From: Spirochaetia bacterium
GTDB taxonomy: Bacteria > Spirochaetota > Spirochaetia > Treponematales > Breznakiellaceae
Assembly: GCA_025997755.1 (NCBI GenBank)
Contig: BNVA01000011.1
Span: 1 to 25,992 of the forward strand
Length of the DNA: 25,992 nucleotides
Direction: 5' to 3'
Positions 15,607-23,321 of this stretch are shown here, in pieces. The notes beneath the pieces are model-generated. The model saw only the letters and a program-made list of their open reading frames with translations, had not been told where the DNA came from and did not search any database. The position numbers and the translations under genes were made by a program. How positions within the stretch are numbered: position 1 is the first letter of the stretch; every line of letters starts with the position of its first letter.

Positions 15607-16025
15607 TTTTTCTCCATGCCGACGCAAAAATCCAACAGGGCAGGATAAAAATCATTCACGATTTTACTAACTACAATTTCTGCTGTTTCACTATTGTAGG
15701 TATGCGAAGTTTCGTTTCGGCTTCGTATCATATCCATCCAAATATCGCCGTTATCCATTAGTTTTAAACTAAGGGCTTCTCGCGTCGCATCGCGGGATCC
15801 TCCGATAGTATTGTTTCCCTGATACAACGCATAATCTTTCATAACATTCCACGCCAGCTCATGCGTGTACTCAAACCGCTGTATCAATCCTTCTTTTACA
15901 ATCTCATTTAAAACGGCATTATGTTCATCTGTTGTAGCATTGATGTATTTAACAGCATCCGACAGCTTTGCAAGTGCGCTTTTATAATTAGAAAAGCGCT
16001 GTTTCCAACGAACATCCTGTTCCAT
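15591..16025 (-). CDS. HEPN-domain protein of HI0074 type (pair 2)
   Basis: This 144-residue helical protein has RSRNETSHTYNSE, again RX4HXY, in its second half and LIQRFEYTHELAW near the middle, as in the pair 1 protein. It starts at ATG 16025, only 3 bases after the TPP enzyme gene, and therefore lies within the glycan operon. Its end overlaps the MNT partner. Its predicted role is as toxin or substrate-binding half of a HEPN/MNT pair. Confidence 0.8.
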   Translation of the reverse strand: MEQDVRWKQRFSNYKSALAKLSDAVKYINATTDEHNAVLNEIVKEGLIQRFEYTHELAWNVMKDYALYQGNNTIGGSRDATREALSLKLMDNGDIWMDMIRSRNETSHTYNSETAEIVVSKIVNDFYPALLDFCVGMEKKCNTV

Positions 16026-16028
16026 AAT

Positions 16029-17807
16029 TTATAGTTTGTTTTTTTCTACTTCGGCATCGCTTAAAAACGGAAACTGGTTTTCCAGCGGGGAAGAGCGCAT
16101 TGTGCCGTCGGGTAAAACCTGCGAGGCGGAGCGCGGGCTTACTAAACATTCCTTCTCGACAAAAACTTCGCATAACGCGGGGGTGTTTAATTTCAAAACT
16201 TCTTTTACAACTTCAAGGTCATCTTCTGTCTGAATACAAAAGTAAGGAATGTCGTAAGCGGCACTGAGTTTTTTTAAGTTTGGCAGAAATAAACCGCTAT
16301 CACCATCACAGCCTTTATAACGTCCGCTAAAATGATTGTTCTGCATATTGCGTATAGATGCATAGCCTGAATTGTTTAGAGCAAATATTTTTATGGGCAG
16401 CTTCCGTCCGCTAATTACAGCAAGCTCTTGAATGTTAAGCTGCATTCCGCCGTCACCGGCTATGCAAACAGTATTTTTATTACCGCTCGCAATGCACATT
16501 CCTATCGAGTTTGGTATCTCAAAGCCCATGGAACCAAGTCCGTGATTGGAACGGACAGTCTGACCCTTTTTTACGGTGAACGCTTGGAAAAAAATCTCTG
16601 CAGTTGTACCGGAGCTGCACGGCGCTACAAAAGCATTGTTCGGCAAATTATGACAAAGCGTATCAATTAAAGAATATGTTGTAAGATTACCGGATATGTT
16701 CTTATATTTTTCTTTTGTGATAAGAGGATATTTTTGTTTCCAGTCCGCAATTTGTTTTTTCCACCCGGTAATATCCGTTATGTGAATATCTTTAGCACGG
16801 CGCAGCATCTCTTTCATAACCTTGCCAGCGCCCGTGATGATCGGAATTATATTACCCGCGTTTTCAAACTTTTTTATCTCAGATGGATCTATTTCTACGA
16901 TTACTTTTTTTGCGTTCGGCGCCCATACACTACGATCAAAACCGGTTATCGAAAAATCAAGGCGGCAGCCCAAACTCAATATTAGGTCGGCATTTTGCAT
17001 AGTAAGATTGCCATGTCTGTCGCCCATACCCCCGGCGCGCCCCGCGTAAAGTGGATTATCGTTGGCTATATAATCCATAGCCTTCCACGATGGAATTACC
17101 GGAATTGAAAGTATGTCCATCAACGCAAAAAAATCATCTTTATGTGCCGAAACGCCGTTCCCAACTATCAAAACCGGACGTTTTGCATCGTTTAACGCAT
17201 CGATGATTATCGAAACATTTGGTGGCGTTTTATCGCTGTTAGGCGGAGTAAAACTCTCCAGCGTATCGGGATCAATCTGCGCCCCCTGAATGTCAAGCGG
17301 TATATCAAGGAGAACCGGACCGCGCCGCCCTATCATAGCCTCGTACCAAGCCCGTTCAAGGTGGTAGCGTATTTTGTTTTTTTCAGTAACCATTGCCGCA
17401 TATTTTGTAATCGACGAAACAATGGTAACTATGTCGGCTTCCTGCGAGCCGTGTGTGCGCACACCAAAACGGCTTTTAAGGTCGGCGGTTTTTACCTGCC
17501 CGCTGATAAAAAAAACCGGCGCGGAATCAAGGTATGCAGCTAACACTCCGGTTATTGTATTTGTAGCGCCGGGTCCTGTGGTAACAAGCGCCACGCCCAT
17601 TTTTCCGGTGGTATTTGCATAGCTCTCTGCAGCTACGGCAACCGCTTGTTCATGCAGCAACGAAACAGAATTGATACGCACACCGTCGCCACCGGAAACG
17701 CCCGCAAGCGAATCAAGCAAGTGCATACACCCGCCGCCGGGAAGGTAGAATACGGTGTCAACATTTTTTTTAATTAAAAAAGAAAATACATAATCTGATA
17801 ATTTCAT
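16029..17807 (-). CDS. Acetolactate-synthase-like TPP enzyme (YerE-like candidate)
   Basis: I choose ATG 17807 (592 residues, MKLSDYVFSFL), as in relatives; the frame is open further upstream but that would overlap the phosphatase gene. The PYR domain has FYLPGGGC, then LLHEQAVAVAAESYA with the catalytic Glu, and TTGPGATNTITGV. The C-terminal PP domain has GDGGMQLNIQEL and, about 26 residues on, ALNNSGY, which is the TPP/Mg site. Acetolactate-synthase-like enzymes beside rfbFGH are known from yersiniose A synthesis, where YerE adds a two-carbon unit to CDP-4-keto-3,6-dideoxyglucose. That role is an inference here; true acetolactate synthase is less likely, as no ilv genes are near. A coding-strand A8 run lies near the 5' end (17764-17771). 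Confidence 0.8.
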   Translation of the reverse strand: MKLSDYVFSFLIKKNVDTVFYLPGGGCMHLLDSLAGVSGGDGVRINSVSLLHEQAVAVAAESYANTTGKMGVALVTTGPGATNTITGVLAAYLDSAPVFFISGQVKTADLKSRFGVRTHGSQEADIVTIVSSITKYAAMVTEKNKIRYHLERAWYEAMIGRRGPVLLDIPLDIQGAQIDPDTLESFTPPNSDKTPPNVSIIIDALNDAKRPVLIVGNGVSAHKDDFFALMDILSIPVIPSWKAMDYIANDNPLYAGRAGGMGDRHGNLTMQNADLILSLGCRLDFSITGFDRSVWAPNAKKVIVEIDPSEIKKFENAGNIIPIITGAGKVMKEMLRRAKDIHITDITGWKKQIADWKQKYPLITKEKYKNISGNLTTYSLIDTLCHNLPNNAFVAPCSSGTTAEIFFQAFTVKKGQTVRSNHGLGSMGFEIPNSIGMCIASGNKNTVCIAGDGGMQLNIQELAVISGRKLPIKIFALNNSGYASIRNMQNNHFSGRYKGCDGDSGLFLPNLKKLSAAYDIPYFCIQTEDDLEVVKEVLKLNTPALCEVFVEKECLVSPRSASQVLPDGTMRSSPLENQFPFLSDAEVEKNKL

Positions 17808-17862
17808 TATTAAACGATCTTTTCCATATCTGATAAATTTGTTAAGCTGATTTCCTACGGCG

Positions 17863-18342
17863 TTATACGCCGCCGGGCCATGCAAGTACACCAGATATTA
17901 GTTTGTCAACCACTTCCAGCAGTACGCCAGTGCCGCCTTTTGATTCTGCGGTATACTTTGCAGCTTTCTTTGCGTTAGCTGTCGCATCAAAAGGCGCTAT
18001 GCCAAGTCCCGCCTGCGACAACAAAGCGGCATCCGTATCGCTATCGCCTATATAAACAATATTCTTTGCGGCAACGCCCGTTTTTTCGCTTATTTCCGAA
18101 AAACGGGCCGTTTTATTTTTTGCGCCAAAACATGCAAGCTCAATACCAAAACGTTTCGCTATTGCGTGCGCCATTTGTGTATCTTCGCCGGTGATTATAC
18201 CGAATTCATAACCGGCGCGGCGTCCCACGCCAACGGCATCTAAATCACGGTAACATATTTTTTTACTTTCGTTACCGTGCATATCCATCATAACACTACC
18301 ATCGGTTAGAACGCCGTCAACATCAGTCAAAATCAACTTCAT
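17863..18342 (-). CDS. KdsC-like HAD phosphatase
   Basis: This 159-residue HAD-fold phosphatase has LTDVDGVLTDG at its N-terminus (DxD nucleophile and acid/base), FGIITGEDT (motif II) and YIGDSDTDAALL (motif IV). It lacks a cap, as do KdsC tetramers. KdsC-type proteins remove phosphate from KDO-8-P or nonulosonate-9-phosphate. Next to a neuB homologue, the substrate may be a phosphorylated nonulosonate (inference). ATG 18342 is preferred over a TTG one codon earlier. A small 5-bp GC stem (17858-17872) spans the stop codon; it has no T-run. Confidence 0.82.
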   Translation of the reverse strand: MKLILTDVDGVLTDGSVMMDMHGNESKKICYRDLDAVGVGRRAGYEFGIITGEDTQMAHAIAKRFGIELACFGAKNKTARFSEISEKTGVAAKNIVYIGDSDTDAALLSQAGLGIAPFDATANAKKAAKYTAESKGGTGVLLEVVDKLISGVLAWPGGV

Positions 18343-18351
18343 CAAAGGTGA

Positions 18352-19221
18352 TCAACCTGCAACCCTGCGAAGTTTTGCTTTTACCGGCTCCTCTTCAGGC
18401 AGGCATTTTATTTCGGCGCTGCCGAGTGCTTTTTCAACCAGACGAATATTGTCGATCATCGCTTTCATTTCTGACGGCTCAATGGACGCCTTGTGATCGC
18501 TGCCCCACATATCACGGTCAAGCGTAAAGTGACGCTCGACAACACAAGCGCCCATTGTAACGGCGGATGCCGAGATGATTGTGTCCGCCTCATGTCCCGA
18601 ATAACCCACCGGAACAGGATATTTTTCCATAAGTGTTTTCATACCACGCATATTGATTTTGTCGGTTGGCGCGGGGTAGAGCGACACACAATGAAGAATA
18701 ACAAGATTGTCGGTCCCTAATGTTTGAACAGCTTTGTCAATTTCCGCAAGGCTGCTCATACCGGTTGAAAGTATCCCCGGCTTGCCGGTTGATTTTATTT
18801 TTTTTAACAGCCCTGAGTCGGTCAAACTTGCCGCCGCAATCTTATGACACGGCACATTGAATTTTTCTAAAAAGTCTACCGAAGCCTCATCCCAAGGCGA
18901 GGCAAACCAAATCAAACCTTGCTGCTTACAGAAAGCGTCAATTTCTTTATACTGATCAAAGCCGAACTCAAGACCGCGCTTTAAGTCGCCGTTTGTAGGT
19001 CCAAATGGGTTTTCGCGGGGTTTCGCAAGTTCGTCTGCCGTATAGACAACTTCAATGGTGCGCTTCTGAAACTTTACCGCATCGCATCCGGCTTCTTTCG
19101 CGGCGGCAATAAGTTTTTTTGCTATAGTAATGTCGCCATTATGATTAATCCCGATTTCTGCAACGATAAATGTTCTGTCGCTGTTCCCCAGTGTATGCGT
19201 CCCGATTTTTACAGTTTTCAT
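18352..19221 (-). CDS. NeuB-family nonulosonate synthase lacking the SAF domain
   Basis: This 289-residue protein has FIVAEIGINHNGDI at about residues 19-32, CDAVKFQKR, STGMSSLAEI, ILHCVSLYPAP, and VPVGYSGHE followed by VVERHFTLDRDMWGSDHKAS. These are the NeuB family landmarks. The enzyme condenses PEP with an N-acyl mannosamine-type sugar to give sialic, legionaminic or related acids. It ends PVKAKLRRVAG just where other NeuB proteins enter the antifreeze-like SAF domain, so it is a short form. The start is ATG 19221 with AGGAG five bases upstream. No NeuA or NeuC is in the window, so the product is not settled. Confidence 0.85.
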   Translation of the reverse strand: MKTVKIGTHTLGNSDRTFIVAEIGINHNGDITIAKKLIAAAKEAGCDAVKFQKRTIEVVYTADELAKPRENPFGPTNGDLKRGLEFGFDQYKEIDAFCKQQGLIWFASPWDEASVDFLEKFNVPCHKIAAASLTDSGLLKKIKSTGKPGILSTGMSSLAEIDKAVQTLGTDNLVILHCVSLYPAPTDKINMRGMKTLMEKYPVPVGYSGHEADTIISASAVTMGACVVERHFTLDRDMWGSDHKASIEPSEMKAMIDNIRLVEKALGSAEIKCLPEEEPVKAKLRRVAG

Positions 19222-19233
19222 ATTAACTCCTTT

Positions 19234-19677
19234 CTATAAATATTTTGCACAATATGATACAACACGCTCCATTATGACGAGCAATTTTGGCGCAGCGTTA
19301 AAAACAGCTTTAAATAATTCTTGTATATCCGGCGTGTTGTATTCATGCGCTATTTCATTTCGTAAGTCTTTTATGTCGCGAATATCCGATACCGAATCAA
19401 TTATTCCGCGCTGTTCCGCTCTATTGACTACATCGAGTATTGAACCGCCATCCGCAAATTCAACAGTATCAATGCTGCGCAATATTTTATTGATCAGCAA
19501 ATCTGTTGTTCGGGCATAGCGTGATGAAAGAGCTTCAAACTGGTCAAGTTCATCCGGTACATAAGCCGGTTTTAATCCTATTAGTTTACACTTTTCGTAT
19601 GAGCGCTTTAACCACTCAATACTTGTCAAAAAATCTTCGACATTCTTTTTTAAGATTTCAACCGACTTATTATTCAT
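19234..19677 (-). CDS. HEPN toxin-like protein (pair 3, HepT-like)
   Basis: This 147-residue, all-helical protein starts at ATG 19677, overlapping the MNT gene end. It has DLRNEIAHEYNTP, an RX4HXY motif typical of HepT-like HEPN RNases. It differs in sequence from the two HI0074-type HEPN proteins of pairs 1 and 2, and here the MNT gene comes first. It is the strongest toxin candidate of the three HEPN proteins. The neuB homologue follows after 12 bases. Confidence 0.8.
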   Translation of the reverse strand: MNNKSVEILKKNVEDFLTSIEWLKRSYEKCKLIGLKPAYVPDELDQFEALSSRYARTTDLLINKILRSIDTVEFADGGSILDVVNRAEQRGIIDSVSDIRDIKDLRNEIAHEYNTPDIQELFKAVFNAAPKLLVIMERVVSYCAKYL

Positions 19678-19966
19678 AATTGCCGTATATTGGAATACCT
19701 GTTTCTTTTGCAAACTGGAAGAAAGGATCGCTGCCATCTTTCGATATAACAATATCTATTTTTTGATCACCGATTTTATCTAGTATGTCTCTATGAATTT
19801 TTATTTTCTGCATAAGATCGATGGTAGAAGAAAGTATTGCAACATCTATGTCACCGCCTTTTTTTGTATCGTCTGCCCTAGAGCCAAAAAGCCAAATTTT
19901 GGCTCTAGGGTCAACATCCCGAACGGCTTGAACTATAGCGTCTTGTTGATACTCTGTTATCCTCAA
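19670..19966 (-). CDS. MNT-type minimal nucleotidyltransferase (pair 3, MntA-like)
   Basis: This 98-residue protein has WLFGSRADDTKKGGDIDVAI (GSX9DXD) at about residues 25-44 and IDIVIS with the third acidic residue. It probably starts at TTG 19966; no ATG is available upstream of the motif. The coding region for the active site contains a perfect 14-bp inverted repeat (19876-19910). It is the likely antitoxin, by AMPylation, for the HEPN protein that follows with an 8-base overlap. It lies 20 bases after the Fic gene. Confidence 0.8.
   Translation of the reverse strand: MRITEYQQDAIVQAVRDVDPRAKIWLFGSRADDTKKGGDIDVAILSSTIDLMQKIKIHRDILDKIGDQKIDIVISKDGSDPFFQFAKETGIPIYGNYE
19876..19910. repeat. 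14-bp perfect inverted repeat inside the MNT gene
   Basis: The arms at 19876-19889 (CCCTAGAGCCAAAA) and 19897-19910 are exact reverse complements with a 7-base spacer. They would form a stable hairpin in the mRNA about 55 bases after the TTG start, covering the codons for the FGSRA active-site motif. Confidence 0.85.
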
Positions 19967-19986
19967 ATTTTGTTTTTAACCTCTAA

Positions 19987-20793
19987 TCAAGCTCTTATTT
20001 CATTTTTTCCATTTTCTTCTTGAAGCATTTTTAGAAGCTGCGTTGCCATAAAGCTGCGGAAAGGCTGTAAACTTTCATTTTTGTCTGAGTCTACCAATGC
20101 GGAAATGTAGTCAGCTTTATCTTCTTTGTAAACTTTTGCGGGAACAAGGCCATAACAAAATTGTATATAATTCATAACAAGACGTGCCGTGCGTCCATTT
20201 CCGTCTGCCCAAGGGTGTATCGTTACCAAATTGTAGTGGGCATCAAAACTTAACTTATACCGATCTTGTTCCGATTCAACACAGATCATTTTATTTTGTA
20301 ACTCTGTACAAAACTCGTTTAATTTTGCGCTTGCTTTTTTATAGTCCATATAAGAAGTTCCACCGTATCCGGATTTTACTCCGCACAAGCGAAACTCGCC
20401 TTTACTCGAATCAAAAGAACCACCTGCAACATTGTAAATGCTTCCGGTAGTTTTTAAAACTTTAGCATTAAACTCCCGCAGCAAATCAATCGTAACCGGC
20501 TTTTTTTCTTTTGCACATTCTATAGCGAATGTATAGGCATTTTTCAAATCATTATTCATCAAATGATGAATAAGAGGTTTTCCTTTTGCAGTTATACCAT
20601 CATCAAATAAAAGTTGTGTATCAAGCTCTGTTAGTGTTGAACCTTCTATAGCGGTTGAATGTGTTATTAGCGAATAAAGATAAAACTTTTGATAATCAAT
20701 CTCCAATTCAAGCTGTAAATTTTTGTAGTATTTTATTTCTTCTAAAATCGTCTGCCATATAGTGTCTGTCAAAATACTGCCCAACTCACGCAA
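19987..20793 (-). CDS. Fic-domain protein with N-terminal inhibitory motif
   Basis: This 268-residue protein has the Fic active site HPWADGNGRTARL at about residues 194-206 and an upstream STAIEGS motif at about 46-52, which matches the (S/T)xxxE(G/N) inhibitory helix of class II Fic proteins. It thus seems intact and self-inhibited. Fic enzymes usually AMPylate target proteins. The start is TTG 20793, overlapping the rfbH stop by 8 bases, with no better start codon. Neighbours are rfbH upstream and an MNT/HEPN pair downstream. The C-terminal part could serve target recognition. The target is unknown. Confidence 0.85.
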   Translation of the reverse strand: MRELGSILTDTIWQTILEEIKYYKNLQLELEIDYQKFYLYSLITHSTAIEGSTLTELDTQLLFDDGITAKGKPLIHHLMNNDLKNAYTFAIECAKEKKPVTIDLLREFNAKVLKTTGSIYNVAGGSFDSSKGEFRLCGVKSGYGGTSYMDYKKASAKLNEFCTELQNKMICVESEQDRYKLSFDAHYNLVTIHPWADGNGRTARLVMNYIQFCYGLVPAKVYKEDKADYISALVDSDKNESLQPFRSFMATQLLKMLQEENGKNEIRA

Positions 20794-22120
20794 CCCCGTC
20801 TCTTATAACCGCGATCATCGTATCGATCATTTTGTCCGTCATTCCGGGGTACACGCCGATCCAAAAAGTATTGTCCGTTATGCGATCTGTGTTGTCCAAA
20901 GAACCTGCTATACGGTAACCTTCGCCGGTCTTTCGCATAACATCGAAACACGGGTGCCGGACAAGATTGCCGGCAAACAACATACGGGTTTGTATTTTTT
21001 TACTCTCTATATGCTGAACCAATTTATTGCGGTTAACGGTGTCCTTGCAGGTGATCAAAAAGCCGAACCAACTGGGATTGGCGTTTGGCGCGGCTTCCGG
21101 CAATATCAACTTATTTTGTAAATCGTTTAAACCTTCGCGCAGACGCTGCCAATTATGCTTTCGGCGCTTGACAAAATCCGGCAGCTTTTCAATCTGCGCG
21201 CAGCCGACAGCCGCCTGCATATCGGTTGCTTTTAGGTTGTAGCCGAAATGACTGTAAACATATTTATGATCGTATCCAAGCGGAAGTTCCCCGTACTGTT
21301 TGTCAAAGCGGTGTCCGCACAAATTGTCTTTGCCTGACGGACAAGCGCAGTCACGCCCCCAGTCACGCAGGGAGCGGACGATTTTGTGCAGCAGCGGATT
21401 GTCTGTGTAAACCGCGCCGCCCTCACCCATCGTCATGTGGTGCGGCGGATAAAAACTTGATGTACCTATGTCGCCGATTGTACCGGTAAACTTTTCTTTG
21501 CCGTTAATCTTGTATGTGGTACCGAGCGCATCGCAGTTGTCTTCGATGAGCCATAAATTATGCTTATCACAAAAAAATTTTACGGTTTGTAAATCAAAAG
21601 GATTGCCTAAAGTATGCGCAAGCATTACCGCTTTTGTTTTTTTCGACAAAGCCTTTTCAAGGTATGAAACATCAATATTATATTGAGGTATAGTTACATC
21701 AACAAAAACCGGAATTGCGCCATACTGAATTATAGGATTGACCGTTGTAGGAAATCCGGCTGCAACCGTGATAACTTCGTCGCCGTGCAAAACAGTGCGC
21801 TCTTTTAATAACGGCGAAGTCAATGCATTAAACGCAATAAGGTTCGCCGACGAGCCGGAGTTCACCAATGAACAAAATTTTGTATTAAGATACTTTGCAA
21901 ACTGCTTTTCAAACTGTTCTGTCCAATGCCCCGCCGTAAGCCAAAACTCTAACGCGCTTTCCGTAAGATTCATCATCTCGCGTTCGTCAAACACGCGGGC
22001 GGCATAAGGAATTCTATCGCCATCTTGATAAGGCGGCGTCTGCATAAAAGTTTTGTAATATTCCTTTACGCTTTCTAAAATATTTTTTTTTGCTTGTTCC
22101 TGCGTCATTGATTTAAACAT
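20786..22120 (-). CDS. rfbH: CDP-6-deoxy-4-hexulose-3-dehydrase (E1), PMP-dependent
   Basis: RfbH/DdhC removes the C3 hydroxyl of CDP-4-keto-6-deoxyglucose, the key step to 3,6-dideoxyhexoses. The aminotransferase-like fold is clear (NSGSSANLIAFNAL, then LIEDNCDALG). In FYPPHHMTMGEGGA, His stands where aminotransferases have the PLP-binding Lys, the E1 hallmark. The RDCACPSGKDNLCGHRF segment supplies the C-x-C-x7-C iron-sulfur ligands. ATG 22120 is chosen, 1 base after the ATPase stop (444 residues); ATG 22108 is also possible. The required reductase E3 (DdhD/AscD) is not in the window. A coding-strand A9 run lies at 22083-22091 near the 5' end. Confidence 0.93.
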   Translation of the reverse strand: MFKSMTQEQAKKNILESVKEYYKTFMQTPPYQDGDRIPYAARVFDEREMMNLTESALEFWLTAGHWTEQFEKQFAKYLNTKFCSLVNSGSSANLIAFNALTSPLLKERTVLHGDEVITVAAGFPTTVNPIIQYGAIPVFVDVTIPQYNIDVSYLEKALSKKTKAVMLAHTLGNPFDLQTVKFFCDKHNLWLIEDNCDALGTTYKINGKEKFTGTIGDIGTSSFYPPHHMTMGEGGAVYTDNPLLHKIVRSLRDWGRDCACPSGKDNLCGHRFDKQYGELPLGYDHKYVYSHFGYNLKATDMQAAVGCAQIEKLPDFVKRRKHNWQRLREGLNDLQNKLILPEAAPNANPSWFGFLITCKDTVNRNKLVQHIESKKIQTRMLFAGNLVRHPCFDVMRKTGEGYRIAGSLDNTDRITDNTFWIGVYPGMTDKMIDTMIAVIRDGVA

Positions 22121-22121
22121 A

Positions 22122-23240
22122 TTACATTGTGGTCTGCACAAACCTTTTAAAAAACGGGTCGGCTATGAAGTACTCGCCGTCAGCCTTCTCTACCGTGCCG
22201 TCTGCGATAAGATCATAGACAGCACGCTGCATAGTAGACATGGTTTTAAACCCGGCAGCACGCATATACTCTGTCGAAAAAATATTTTTTCCGCCGCGTG
22301 TAAGCGCCTGCAAAAATTGTTTTTTGCTTGACGATTGCCTGTCAAATAATTCCATGTAATAATCGCTTTTATGCGCTATAACACGTTCCGCACAGGAATC
22401 TATAACCGCCTTAGTTATTTTTTTTGAGCTGCCTACCAGCTGCTGCCAAACTTCCGAAGCCAAGAATTGAATGTAATGCGGAATATTACCGGCAGTATCA
22501 ATTAAATAACGCGCCGAGTCTTTATCAAGTTCTAATGACGATTTTTTAAACTTCTTTTGCAAAAAAGAAATAGTTTCTTTTTCCGGCAAAGGACCAAGTG
22601 TCATTTGAGCCGAAGACTCGTAAAAAGCACGCCGTTTATCGTTGAATATCTCGTTTAATAAATGAGTTTTACTTCCAAAAAAAAGATAATTTGTATTACC
22701 TTGCTGCTGAATTTTACTGCGTAACAAATTTTCAAAATTGAGGCCTTCCAATTTAATGACTTCTTGAAATTCATCAAAAAACACCAGCACCCTTTTCTTT
22801 GAACTGCCCAGAGTTTCTGTCATATCAAGAAGCTGAGAGATGCCAATCTCATCAATTTTTGAACCTTCAAAATCCAAAGACAATTCTGTTTTGCCATCCG
22901 CAGAAACAGTAAATGATGGACGTATGCCTTTAAATATTGATGCAAGAGTTTGAGTAAATTTCTGTATGTTAGACTGCTTAGAAGCTATAACTTTTGTGTA
23001 TGAACGAATAAACGATTCAACAGAATAAATCGACATAAAATCAAAATAGATACAGATAAAACCTTGTTTTTCCATCTGCTCTATTATGTTAAAAACCATA
23101 GAGGTTTTTCCAAAACGGCGGGGTGCATAAAGCACAATATTATTACCTCCGCCTAACGTGTCTATAATCTGTTTGCTTATTTCTTCGCGATCAAAAAAAC
23201 AATCACCTTTTACTACGGAGCCGAATAAGAATGGATTCAC
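22122..23240 (-). CDS. AAA/STAND-type ATPase with C-terminal winged helix (archaeal-ATPase-like)
   Basis: This 372-residue protein has the Walker A variant YAPRRFGKTSMVFN at about residues 38-51, Walker B RVLVFFDEFQEV at about 150-161, and a sensor-like NYLFFGSK. The last 80 residues look like a winged helix (ending EYFIADPFFKRFV), as in the archaeal-type ATPase family PF01637. The family's function is poorly known; it often accompanies mobile or accessory genes. It lies between rfbG and rfbH and so interrupts the usual rfbFGH order. The ATG at 23240 has only a weak ribosome site. The stop lies just before rfbH. Confidence 0.82.
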   Translation of the reverse strand: MNPFLFGSVVKGDCFFDREEISKQIIDTLGGGNNIVLYAPRRFGKTSMVFNIIEQMEKQGFICIYFDFMSIYSVESFIRSYTKVIASKQSNIQKFTQTLASIFKGIRPSFTVSADGKTELSLDFEGSKIDEIGISQLLDMTETLGSSKKRVLVFFDEFQEVIKLEGLNFENLLRSKIQQQGNTNYLFFGSKTHLLNEIFNDKRRAFYESSAQMTLGPLPEKETISFLQKKFKKSSLELDKDSARYLIDTAGNIPHYIQFLASEVWQQLVGSSKKITKAVIDSCAERVIAHKSDYYMELFDRQSSSKKQFLQALTRGGKNIFSTEYMRAAGFKTMSTMQRAVYDLIADGTVEKADGEYFIADPFFKRFVQTTM

Positions 23241-23262
23241 TTGATCTTTACCTTGTGTAAAC

Positions 23263-23307
23263 TACGCAAAAAAGAATTACGCAAAAAAGCGTTACGCAAA
23301 AAAGCGT
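23263..23307. repeat. Three tandem 15-bp repeats
   Basis: Three head-to-tail 15-bp units share TACGCAAAAAAG; the first ends AAT, the other two CGT. They lie at 23263-23277, 23278-23292 and 23293-23307, in the gap between the end of rfbG (minus strand) and the ATPase. The last two each form a small ACGC-A6-GCGT stem. Confidence 0.9.
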
Positions 23308-23321
23308 ATTCGCAGGAGGGC

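Noticed and set aside
17858..17872. 5-bp GC stem over the phosphatase stop as a terminator
   Set aside because: There is no T-run, and the next gene follows closely in the same direction, so the operon probably continues.
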